Source: Candidatus Poribacteria bacterium
GTDB taxonomy: Bacteria > Poribacteria > WGA-4E > WGA-3G
Direction of reading: 5' to 3'
DNA: 64,000 nucleotides
NCBI GenBank assembly: GCA_958295945.1
Contig: OY282386.1
Span: forward strand, 4,830,204-4,894,203
Part shown: piece by piece, positions 45,509 through 53,734 of the stretch
Numbering within the stretch: the stretch's first letter is position 1
Layout of the letters: every line of letters begins with the position of its first letter
Position numbers and translations under genes: made by a program
Notes under the pieces: model-generated
Database searches by the model: none
Told to the model about the DNA's origin: nothing
What the model saw: the letters and a program-made list of their open reading frames with translations, nothing else

Positions 45509-46596
45509 TGATCTTTTACGGTAAGGCATATTCTATGTGCAAATACATCTATATCTGTTCTATCCTTCTTCTTTATACATCAATAGCAAGTGCCAAAATC
45601 CTCTATGTCTCTGTAAGAAATGGAGAAGTAGGAATTTACGTTATGGATGACGATGGTAATAATAGGATGCTACTAACTGATACAAATTCACCTACTTATC
45701 CACGCTGGTCTCCTGACGGTAAGAAAATTGTGTTTGTCAGAAGGGCATTACCTGAAAACGCACAAAGTAGTTATCTATTCTTAATGAATCCGGATGGTAA
45801 AGATATCAGCCAACTTACTGGTCAACATAACGGTTTTGATGATTATCCTACATTTTCTCCAGATGGTAGGTCAATCCTATTTCTTAGATATGAGAGATTG
45901 GGAAACGGGAACAATAAATTCAGTATAAAAATATTGAATCTTGTGAACCGTGAAATTCATGAGATTAGTAAGCATCCAGCAAATTATCTTGACTGGTCAC
46001 CGGATGGCCGGAAGATTATATTTTCAGAGAGTCCGATGGAAGAAGGACATAGAAGAAATGTCTATATTATGGATGCTGATGGTGATAACAGAAATGAATT
46101 ATTGCCTCTCCCACCTGTAGATGATTTCCTTATTTTCCGAACGTATCAACGTTGGTCACAAGATGGTCAACAGATATTGTATGTACAACGTGAGATAGGA
46201 TGGTTAGACAATCAGCGGAGAATTATTGAACTCTGGAAGGCACACCGTTTTATGATTAGCGATAGCAACGGTAATTTTATACAACAGTTAGATATACCGA
46301 TAAACAGATTTTGCGTCAGTGTTGATTGGATGGATAATGACCAATCAATTATATTCAGTGGATGTGAGGTTGAGTTGAACAAACCCATACTTCCAAATAC
46401 AGTGATACCTCCATACAATATATACAAATTCCATATAGATAGTGGCAAGATTATACGACTAACTGAGCGCAATGGGGATGATCATTCAGTAGACTGGATA
46501 AGTGATGATGTTTATTTAGTTTCACCTAACGGTAAACAAACGGTTCGCTGGGGTGCACTCAAGACATTGTCTCCAGTGAATCGTCCTAAGAATTAA
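45508..46596 (+). CDS. Secreted TolB-like beta-propeller protein (copy 1)
   Basis: 362 aa from the ATG overlapping the mutS stop (TAATG, GAGGAG just upstream); an alternative ATG at 45535 gives a tighter signal peptide (ICSILLLYTSIASA). The mature part is made of PD40-type blades (YPRWSPDGKKIVFV, DYPTFSPDGRSILF, YLDWSPDGRKIIF), the TolB-like propeller fold. The end, GKQTVRWGALKTLSP, carries the WG-x-LK signature. A paralogue lies directly downstream (46837). Likely periplasmic or surface-associated; partner unknown. Confidence 0.85.
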   Translation: MIFYGKAYSMCKYIYICSILLLYTSIASAKILYVSVRNGEVGIYVMDDDGNNRMLLTDTNSPTYPRWSPDGKKIVFVRRALPENAQSSYLFLMNPDGKDISQLTGQHNGFDDYPTFSPDGRSILFLRYERLGNGNNKFSIKILNLVNREIHEISKHPANYLDWSPDGRKIIFSESPMEEGHRRNVYIMDADGDNRNELLPLPPVDDFLIFRTYQRWSQDGQQILYVQREIGWLDNQRRIIELWKAHRFMISDSNGNFIQQLDIPINRFCVSVDWMDNDQSIIFSGCEVELNKPILPNTVIPPYNIYKFHIDSGKIIRLTERNGDDHSVDWISDDVYLVSPNGKQTVRWGALKTLSPVNRPKN

Positions 46597-46674
46597 AATT
46601 TAGGACTATAGACCTCACCTTCCATACAATCATAATTCGAATAGACTGATGAAATGATATATCTTGATTATTTT

Positions 46675-46816
46675 AACCTAAGTTGCCACCTATCATTTGT
46701 TGGAGGGGTTTGTAACCCCGATTTATAAGAAGTGAAACCAAGATATGTAGAATTCCTTTGTTTCTTCGTTTGATAAGTAATTGATGATTAATATTCAGAA
46801 TGTAGCAACTTAGGTT
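46675..46816. repeat. MITE-like element, copy D
   Basis: 142 bp lying exactly between the two paralogous propeller genes. Inverted termini AACCTAAGTTGCC and GCAACTTAGGTT; internal GGGGTT/AACCCC hairpin. TTATTTTA overlaps both junctions (46668-46675 and 46815-46822), fitting an 8-bp target duplication. Confidence 0.87.
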
Positions 46817-46836
46817 ATTTTATTAAGGAGTATACA

Positions 46837-47892
46837 ATGCGTAAATACTTTTTTCTCTGCTCTCTCCTACTACTATTTACAACAATGGCAAGTTCTAAAA
46901 TAGTATTTGTATCTACAAGAAATGGTGAAACCGGCATTTACTCAATGGATGATAATGGAAACAATGTTAAGTTATTGACTGATATGTTGCACCCATCCTT
47001 CCCAAGTTGGTCACCTGATGGTAAACAGATTGTGTTCGATCGAAGAGTAGAACCCGATGATGAGCTAAAATCTCACCTGTTTTTAATGAATGCAGATGGA
47101 AGCAATATCCGTCAGCTCACACTACCACATGAGGGTTTTGAAACGTACCCATCATTTTCACCTGATGGGAAGTCTATTGTTTTCTACAGTAGATTGAAAA
47201 TAGATGAACAGAAGTGGGAAAGGGGAATCTATGTGCTAAATCTTAATAGTGGTGTAAGGAGACAGATTTTCGATCGGCTTGCATTAGATCCTCATTGGTC
47301 TCCAGATGGAAAGCGAATCGTATTTACAAGTCCGTCGGCTTTGGGGGCATCAGGGGATAATATATATATTATTGAACTTGATGAAGGGGATATTCGTGAA
47401 ATTCTACCACCTGAACAGATACCTGTTGAGGGAACAGTTATTGAACGTACTCTTCCAAGGTGGTCACCAGATAGCAAAAAGATATTGTATGTTGAAAATG
47501 AGTTTTTATGGCAGGAAAAGGACCTTAAAACCACTATTGTACGTAAGGGACATCGTTATATAATCTGTGATCTCAATGGAAACACACTACAGCAGCTGGA
47601 TATACCCAAGAATTGGCGATGTGCGAGGACTGATTGGATGAATAATGGTGAATCGGTGATATTAAGTGCTCATGAAATTGAACTTGACAAACCGATGCCA
47701 TTCAATGAACCAGTCCCGCTATTTAATATATATAAGTTTGATATTCAGACTGGAAAGACAACACCCTTAACAGAAAACCAAGATGTAGATGTTGCAATAG
47801 ATTGGATAAGTGATACTCCGCATTCTGTTTCACATACGAACAAACAACTTCTATTTTGGGGAAATCTAAAGCAAAATAATCCCTTAGAATAA
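46837..47892 (+). CDS. Secreted TolB-like beta-propeller protein (copy 2)
   Basis: 351 aa with AAGGAG upstream of the ATG and a clear signal peptide (LCSLLLLFTTMASS). Same blade pattern as the previous gene (FPSWSPDGKQIVFD, TYPSFSPDGKSIVFY, DPHWSPDGKRIVFT) and closely similar throughout, indicating tandem duplication. It ends NKQLLFWGNLKQNNPLE, a variant of the shared C-terminal signature. A MITE-like copy separates the pair and therefore probably arrived after the duplication. Confidence 0.87.
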   Translation: MRKYFFLCSLLLLFTTMASSKIVFVSTRNGETGIYSMDDNGNNVKLLTDMLHPSFPSWSPDGKQIVFDRRVEPDDELKSHLFLMNADGSNIRQLTLPHEGFETYPSFSPDGKSIVFYSRLKIDEQKWERGIYVLNLNSGVRRQIFDRLALDPHWSPDGKRIVFTSPSALGASGDNIYIIELDEGDIREILPPEQIPVEGTVIERTLPRWSPDSKKILYVENEFLWQEKDLKTTIVRKGHRYIICDLNGNTLQQLDIPKNWRCARTDWMNNGESVILSAHEIELDKPMPFNEPVPLFNIYKFDIQTGKTTPLTENQDVDVAIDWISDTPHSVSHTNKQLLFWGNLKQNNPLE

Positions 47893-48053
47893 TTTAATCT
47901 ATTGATAATAGCAAGTTGTGCAAAATAACTGTATGCAATATATTCCTATACATAAGTAGAACAGATCATCACGATTTCAAATTTGAAGAACCTCTTTAGC
48001 CCAGTATGAAGATTAATTTATTAAACAGGTAATCTCAATCACCCCTAAACTTG

Positions 48054-48154
48054 TAGGTGTCAATTTAAGGGGAATTACGCTAAAAGCCCAGACCGGTAGG
48101 TTCGGTTAGGAAACCGAACCTACCATCACTGACAGGATGCTAAATTCACACCTA
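48054..48154. repeat. 101-bp inverted-repeat element with AGGA-loop palindromic core
   Basis: Outer arms TAGGTGTCAATTTA (48054-48067) and TAAATTCACACCTA (48141-48154) are inverted repeats with one mismatch. The core at 48095-48124 has perfect 13-bp arms (GGTAGGTTCGGTT) around an AGGA loop. It occupies most of the gap between two convergent genes. Confidence 0.8.
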
Positions 48155-48198
48155 TTGAACAGTTTAAAACCGCTCCATATCTATGAAAATCAACTTGA

Positions 48199-49167
48199 TT
48201 ACAAACGGACAGATTTCCCTGACCGTGCACATTCATAGATAGCCATGTTGAGTTCAACAGAACGTCTCCCTTCATACCCATCAACTGCAGGAGTAGCATC
48301 CTCGTTAACGACACGGATTGCATCCTGAATTACATTGCCAGGATAGGGTGGAAGTTCAATCTCAGGTTCTTCACCTTCAGGGAACTGCCAGACATCCGGT
48401 CCAACGCCGACAATCCCTGTTTGACCGTGAATATGAATCATAGTAACATTGCCACCGGGATAGGTAGTAGTTGTTAGCACATGTCCCAATGCACCGTTCT
48501 CAAACTCCAAAATTGCGGAGGTCATATCTTCAGTTTCACAATTTTCATGATCGTAGACATCATAGTGAGCACCGATCACACGTTTGACGGGTCCCATTAA
48601 CCACAACATCAAGTCAATGGAGTGTACACCTTGGTTCATGATAGAACCGCCGCCATCTAATTCCCATGTGCCGTGCCAACCGACATAATAACTATCGGGA
48701 CGTTTCCATTTCATACGAAGTTCACACAAGAGCGGTCTACCTAATGCACCTTGATCCAAAGCAGCTTTGATACGTCTGTTCTGAGTACCATATCTTTCAC
48801 TGAAGTCAACCAGTAGTTTTACGTTGTTGTCTTCACATGTCTTGATAAGAGAATTGCAGTTCTCAACGCTTACATCCATCGGTTTAGTGGTGATTACATG
48901 TTTTCCACGACGCGCAGCTTCTTCACCGAAATGTCCATGCAATCCACTGGGGGTCATAATCATTGCGACATCAATATCATCACGATCAAACATCTCAAGG
49001 GCATCTTCGTGACTTTCACATCCGAACTTCTCTTCTGCAGCTTTACGTCGTTCTGGTTTCAGGTCTGCAACAGCGACAAGTTCAGCACCGTCTGTATCAT
49101 GAATTACACCTGCACGATTCATACCCATACCTAAACCGACAACACCGAAACGTAGATTATTAGCCAT
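48199..49167 (-). CDS. Gfo/Idh/MocA-family oxidoreductase
   Basis: 322 aa NAD(P)-dependent oxidoreductase, probably acting on a sugar or inositol derivative. The Rossmann GVVGLGMGMNRAG opens the protein, followed by the family's VAVADLKPERR and the TTKPMDVS segment that stands for the usual E-K-P loop. The start at 49167 is chosen because AGGAGTG lies seven bases upstream; a longer frame to 49221 adds an unlikely hydrophobic leader. The substrate cannot be read from the sequence. Confidence 0.9.
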   Translation of the reverse strand: MANNLRFGVVGLGMGMNRAGVIHDTDGAELVAVADLKPERRKAAEEKFGCESHEDALEMFDRDDIDVAMIMTPSGLHGHFGEEAARRGKHVITTKPMDVSVENCNSLIKTCEDNNVKLLVDFSERYGTQNRRIKAALDQGALGRPLLCELRMKWKRPDSYYVGWHGTWELDGGGSIMNQGVHSIDLMLWLMGPVKRVIGAHYDVYDHENCETEDMTSAILEFENGALGHVLTTTTYPGGNVTMIHIHGQTGIVGVGPDVWQFPEGEEPEIELPPYPGNVIQDAIRVVNEDATPAVDGYEGRRSVELNMAIYECARSGKSVRL

Positions 49168-49337
49168 TAAATTCACTCCTAATATTATGCAATATACGGA
49201 ATTCAGTCCAAAACATAACAACAGACAGATACAATCTAAATCTGGTTGTTAGACAAATAATTTCAAATTGAGGGTATTATATCACAAACCCGTCTCTATA
49301 TGATAATAAAATGTGTCCGTATGGAGAAAAGGAGGAA

Positions 49338-50015
49338 TTAATCAGAACTATTCTGAAAGAAATCGCATTGACTTTGAAGAAAACATGCTTCACAATCCGG
49401 TGTTTTCTGACACACTCTTGCGCCATGACGAACAATTAGCGCGTGATATTCGTTGAACAGGTTGGTATCAGGAGGGATATTATCCATAAATAGAGCACGC
49501 AGTCTTTCATAGTGGAAGTTGCCTTCAACCCAACCTAAGCGACTGATCAGTCTATAGGTATAGGTATCAACAACAAAACTGGGTTTTTCCGCTGCATAGA
49601 GTATGATTGAATCAGCAGTTTCTGGACCAACTCCGTAGATAGAAAGTAATTCCTTTCGTAATACGGGAACATCTTGCTCAAACATGACTGCCATTGGACG
49701 CTCAATGATATGGTCTACAAAAGCACGCACCTTCTTGGCTTTCATACGAAAATATCCCGATGGGTGAACTAATTTCTCCAACTCGTCTTGACTGATTGCA
49801 TGGATCTGTTCTGGTGAAAAGGCATTTGCAGCTTTGAGATTATCAAGTGCTTTCTCAACGTTCCGCCAAGCAGTTGCTTGTGTAAGGATAGCACCCAGTG
49901 CAACTTCAAATGGTGTATCAGCAGGCCACCACCTAAGGTTACCGTGCTCAGCCTGAAGTTGCTGATATAACTCAAGTAGTCTTTTGTCAAGATTTTCTAC
50001 ACAAACAATTCGCAT
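49338..50015 (-). CDS. Endonuclease III-like DNA glycosylase (HhH-GPD, Fe-S)
   Basis: 225 aa. The helix-hairpin-helix is SIYGVGPETADSI (about 125-136), the catalytic aspartate D150 is in VVDTYTYR, and a four-cysteine cluster motif (C202, C208, C211, C217) matches the [4Fe-4S] site. At the place of the Schiff-base lysine of Nth (G-V-G-x-K-T) this protein has glutamate (GVGPETA), so it is expected to be a monofunctional glycosylase. It resembles the short archaeal/bacterial endonuclease III-domain group. Confidence 0.87.
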   Translation of the reverse strand: MRIVCVENLDKRLLELYQQLQAEHGNLRWWPADTPFEVALGAILTQATAWRNVEKALDNLKAANAFSPEQIHAISQDELEKLVHPSGYFRMKAKKVRAFVDHIIERPMAVMFEQDVPVLRKELLSIYGVGPETADSIILYAAEKPSFVVDTYTYRLISRLGWVEGNFHYERLRALFMDNIPPDTNLFNEYHALIVRHGARVCQKTPDCEACFLQSQCDFFQNSSD

Positions 50016-50060
50016 ATCTGTATAATTGGTAGTATTCCTGAATTCATAGTGAGGTTAAAA

Positions 50061-50948
50061 ATGAAAATCAGTTTTAGCACAACCGTTGGCGGTGGTGCCT
50101 GGAGTCTTGAAGAATGCGCGGATTGGGCAAAATCCAACGATTTTGACTCAATCCGACCAAATGCAAGTGGACTCTTTGATCCAAAGCAGATTATACAAAC
50201 AGATGGGGAAGAAGTCAAGAGATATTTATCCCAAACGGACATTTTCGTCGCTGCATTAACTGCACATTCAAACTTGTTAGTTGATGATTTAGAAACACGT
50301 GAAAACGCACGGGATTCTCTCCTAAAAGCAATTGAATCTGCCCATATCCTTGATATTCCAGTGGTTGTTACTTATGCTGGTAGTCCGGTAAGTTGGCATT
50401 TTTACGGGCAATTCTCTTCCGAACCCAGCAATCCAGGGGATCGTTCTTTGGAACTCGTTGACCGATTCAAAGAGATGTGGACACCTGTCGTCAAATTCGC
50501 TGAGGAAAAGAACGTGAAACTCGCCTTAGATTGTGCGGTGCGGATGGGGAACATCGCTTGTAATCCAGAGATGTGGGAACGTATCCTTGACGCAATTCCA
50601 TCCGATTATCTCGGTCTTTCCTGCGATCCATCACATTGGTTATGGATGAGGATTTTGCCTGCTGAAGATGCAATTCGTATGTTTCAAGGAAAGTGGTATT
50701 ATGCGGATGTAAAGGATTGTGAGATAAGTCCACGGATGTTGTTTCGGCAGGGGATAATCGGGAATTGGTGGTGGCAATACAGAGTTCCCGGTAGAGGACA
50801 ATTGAATTGGGGGACAATTATCGGAGCATTGATGGAATCTGGATACGACTATGTCTTATGTGTCGAAAACGAAGATAGAGGCGCACCAGGATTAGAGGGT
50901 TTTGCAATAGGATGTAGACACCTTCGCCAATTCCTACCAAATTCTTGA
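50061..50948 (+). CDS. Sugar phosphate isomerase/epimerase (xylose isomerase-like TIM barrel)
   Basis: 295 aa from the ATG at 50061, chosen for the GTGAGG just upstream; a GTG at 50049 would add four residues. Sequence landmarks of the AP-endonuclease-2 TIM-barrel family: VKLALDCAVRMGNIACNPE, LGLSCDPSHWLWM, WYYADVKDCEI and the late LCVENEDRG strand, supplying likely metal ligands (E, D, H). The specific substrate is unknown. It is divergent from the glycosylase gene and close to the DUF1611 gene (27 bp). Confidence 0.85.
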   Translation: MKISFSTTVGGGAWSLEECADWAKSNDFDSIRPNASGLFDPKQIIQTDGEEVKRYLSQTDIFVAALTAHSNLLVDDLETRENARDSLLKAIESAHILDIPVVVTYAGSPVSWHFYGQFSSEPSNPGDRSLELVDRFKEMWTPVVKFAEEKNVKLALDCAVRMGNIACNPEMWERILDAIPSDYLGLSCDPSHWLWMRILPAEDAIRMFQGKWYYADVKDCEISPRMLFRQGIIGNWWWQYRVPGRGQLNWGTIIGALMESGYDYVLCVENEDRGAPGLEGFAIGCRHLRQFLPNS

Positions 50949-50975
50949 AATACCAGAAAATATATGATAATCTAA

Positions 50976-52031
50976 TTGATGATGATGAAACAACTGAATC
51001 CAAAATCACATAGAATTGTAATACTTGCCGAAGGTTCGTTTGGTGTGCTTGAATCTAAGACTGCAACTGTCTTGGTGCGATACCTACCAGAGAACGTTGT
51101 CGCTGTGATTGATAGCACAAATAACGGTAAAGATGTCAGCGAAGTCATTGAAATCGGCAAAGGAATTCCAGTCGTCAAGAATCTTGCAGATGCAATGCAG
51201 TTACAACCGACGATGTTGGCAATCGGAATTGCACCTCCTGGCGGTGAATTACCTACTGAATGGGAGGGAATTATTCGTGAAGCAATCAGTCGTGGATTGC
51301 ACATTATGAGTGGTCTCCATCATTTTTTGAGTGAAAACGACGAATTTGTGGAGTTAGCAGCGAAGAACAATGTGGTTCTGTGGGATGCAAGAAAGCCACC
51401 TGAAAACCTTCCTGTTGCCACTTGCAAAGCAGATGATGTGGATGCGACCGTAATACTCACAGTCGGTTCAGATTGTAGGGTTGGGAAAATGCTGTCTGGT
51501 ATAGAGATTACCAAAGCAGCAAGAGAACGTGGACTTAATGCTGAATTTTGTCCAACAGGACAGAACGGGATTATGGTATGGGGTTGGGGAATTGCAATTG
51601 ACGCCGTGGTGTCTGACTTCACTGCAGGAGCAGCAGAACAGATTGTTCTTGAAGGGGCAAGGAACCACGATCTGCTTATTGTTGAAGGACAAGGCGCGTT
51701 AGTACATCCGGGTTATTCGGGTGTGACGTTGAGTTTGCTACACGGCAGCATGCCTGATGCGATGATCTTTTGCCATCAACCCTCACGCGATACCGTTGCA
51801 CGTTACACAGTACCTTTGCCTTCTCTAACCGAAATGATTGCACAGTATGAGATGTTAGCTGCCCCTATCAAACCTGCCAGGGTAATTGGAATAGCACTCA
51901 ATTGCTTTGATCTATCAGAAAAGGAAACTGTCAAAGCAATTAAGGATATAGAAAAAGAAACAGGATTGCCAGCAACTGATGTCGTAAAGTATGGATCAGA
52001 AAAATTAGTTGAAGTAATTGCGAATTTGTAG
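50976..52031 (+). CDS. DUF1611 (DgcN-like) family protein
   Basis: 351 aa. An N-terminal Rossmann-like domain (IVILAEGSFGVLESKTATVL) and a C-terminal P-loop-like domain (TVGSDCRVGKMLSGIEITKA, then CPTGQNGIMVWGWGIAIDAV and LLIVEGQGALVHPGYSG) define the DUF1611 family. Members named DgcN take part in D-glutamate or D-amino-acid breakdown beside a DgcA epimerase-like enzyme; no DgcA gene is adjacent here. The exact reaction is uncertain. Just downstream of the TIM-barrel gene. Confidence 0.85.
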   Translation: MMMMKQLNPKSHRIVILAEGSFGVLESKTATVLVRYLPENVVAVIDSTNNGKDVSEVIEIGKGIPVVKNLADAMQLQPTMLAIGIAPPGGELPTEWEGIIREAISRGLHIMSGLHHFLSENDEFVELAAKNNVVLWDARKPPENLPVATCKADDVDATVILTVGSDCRVGKMLSGIEITKAARERGLNAEFCPTGQNGIMVWGWGIAIDAVVSDFTAGAAEQIVLEGARNHDLLIVEGQGALVHPGYSGVTLSLLHGSMPDAMIFCHQPSRDTVARYTVPLPSLTEMIAQYEMLAAPIKPARVIGIALNCFDLSEKETVKAIKDIEKETGLPATDVVKYGSEKLVEVIANL

Positions 52032-52095
52032 TTTTTTATGTCTAAATTAAGCCAGAAATAAGATAGGATATTTGTCTGAACAATTGGAGGAAATT

Positions 52096-52308
52096 ATGTC
52101 CAAGTCAAAACCTAACAGGTCAGTTCTGCTTTTTACTCTTGTATTGTCTATTAGTGTTGGAATTTCTATGCTCATGCACCCAGAAACATTCTCTATGGAA
52201 CCATTTATGTTGATTGCTATAGCGAGTGCGTTGGTGGGAATTTGGTTGGAACTACGAGAAATGAATAACCAGAGAAGCGACCCGGAAAAACAGACTAAAT
52301 CTGAATAG
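52096..52308 (+). CDS. Small two-helix membrane protein
   Basis: 70 aa from the ATG at 52096 (GGAGG five bases upstream). Two hydrophobic helices (about 10-28 and 37-54) and a polar tail ending KQTKSE. Family not recognised. Its TAG stop lies within the direct repeat TCTGAATAG that borders the 52300-55876 insertion, so the insertion landed at the 3' end of this gene without changing the protein. Confidence 0.6.
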   Translation: MSKSKPNRSVLLFTLVLSISVGISMLMHPETFSMEPFMLIAIASALVGIWLELREMNNQRSDPEKQTKSE

Positions 52309-53394
52309 GACTTACGCAGTCTAAAAGATTATTGAAGGATTAGAGAGTTGATATCGTAAATTGTCATCCAATAAACTACCTTTAAGATTATAAATTGTTT
52401 TACCAAGTCTGCAAGCAGCGCGCTTCATACAGACCCATACTTGAAAACAACACGCAATATGATTTCTTTGGGCACGCATTGGACGACATTGACATTTGCC
52501 AATACCGGTCACTTATTTGAGCTCACGATGAAGTTGCTCAATCTTCCAACGCACGCGATATTCACGGGTTGTCTCATCCGCATCCGATTGAGATAAATCG
52601 TTTGTCGCAATATATTCCGTGCTTCCGGTAGAGGAGGCTAACCGGAACAGCTTTACTTGATGTCCTTTTGGAAACTTATTGATATGCACGCGTTTTCCTT
52701 GCTCTGTTTCTGTTTGATTCCAAGATAAATCTTTTACTTGTTGGTGTGGTTCAACGCCATCCGTATCATTCACAAGACGATTGCGTTTCAATAGCAGATA
52801 GTAAATCTTGGAAAGTTTTTCAATGGCTTTCATGACTTGTATTGACGCATACCAGGCATCCATATGCACGATACGAAATGGGAGTTGTTTCTTGAAGTAA
52901 GCGTTGTGCAACATTTCCAGTAAATGGTCTATTTTGGTTTTACCATCATGATCTTTGTCACAAATACTATAATCAATGTTCCAATACGCTTGCGTTTTTG
53001 GATTAACATAAATACACGTGACAATACCGATGCCATCAACGACCTTTTTGTCGCTACCACTCCACTGAGAACGGAGGACTTCAATTGCTTTTGCATGAGG
53101 CTTAGACAGTACAACATCATCAAAAATCACGTATCCTTCATCATCATATTCAATGTCATCTTTTGCAGATTGCCAGAGCTCACTTGAAGGAATGTTTTCA
53201 TTTCTCAAAAAACGATTGAGTTGATCATGGTTCCATTTGTTTGTATGATCGGCAAAGTAGGTTTATGTAAAATTAGTAAAACTTGCTAACAAAAATTGAC
53301 AATAATCGGGAAATAAATCTTGCTTCTTTTTGAAGAGTATCTGTGTATTCATAATAGAATAGTATAACACCATTTTTAAAAATGCCTAAGCCCT
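52307..53394 (-). mobile_element. IS701-like insertion sequence (degenerate)
   Basis: 1,088 bp with ends AGGACTTACGCA (left) and TGCCTAAGCCCT (right), which match as inverted repeats at 10 of 12 positions. It carries one transposase pseudogene. Its right end abuts an IS982-like fragment, so it inserted into that older element. Confidence 0.65.
52321..53352 (-). pseudogene. IS701-like (IS4-superfamily) transposase with two nonsense codons
   Basis: A frame of 344 codons from ATG 53352 (MNTQILFKKKQDLF) to TAG at 52321, interrupted by TAA after FTNFT and by TAA in QLHRELK-stop-VTGIGKC. Family blocks: GYVIFDDVVLSKPHAK, VVDGIGIVTCIYVNP, DKDHDGKTKIDHL, MDAWYAS, RVRWKIEQLHRE and CQCRPMRAQRNHIAC. Both stops occur where relatives tend to have a glutamine-like codon (CAA to TAA fits the second). 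The intact middle segment is 52513-53208. Inactive. Confidence 0.8.
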
Positions 53395-53683
53395 GGTATA
53401 ATAATCCTTGAAAGTCTGATATCTGCTTTGATGAAAGGCAACAAGTATTGTCATGACTTCACTTGTATTTAGTTTCCGAGGATGTCCGCGTTTTTGCCGT
53501 TGCTCGGGAATCGGCAGTTGTCGTTGTGCAATCTGTTTTCATAAACTTGAATGAAATCGTCAATCTCACAGAAAAGTGATATAATGTTCATGCAGAACTC
53601 CTTTGATAATGGATTGCTTATCTCATTATACCAAAGGGTTCTCCTTTTATCATTCAATACTATTTCATTTATCAAACTCACGT
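53395..53683 (-). pseudogene. IS982-like transposase N-terminal fragment with IS end
   Basis: From ATG 53591: MNIISLFCEIDDFIQVYENR, then a frameshift, then KRGHPRKLNTSEVMTILVAF and YQTFKDYYT, the N-terminal part of an IS982 transposase, cut by the IS701-like element. The outer end ATCAAACTCACGT (53671-53683) matches the ends of the element at 32030-32578. Confidence 0.75.
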
Positions 53684-53734
53684 TAAAAGAATAAATATCA
53701 TCATAAGATTACACAACATAAAGGAATATCTAAT

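Noticed and set aside
52321-53352. Possible stop-codon recoding (TAA as glutamine)
   Set aside because: No core gene in the window has an internal TAA, and the host genes end normally at TAA; ordinary pseudogene decay is sufficient.
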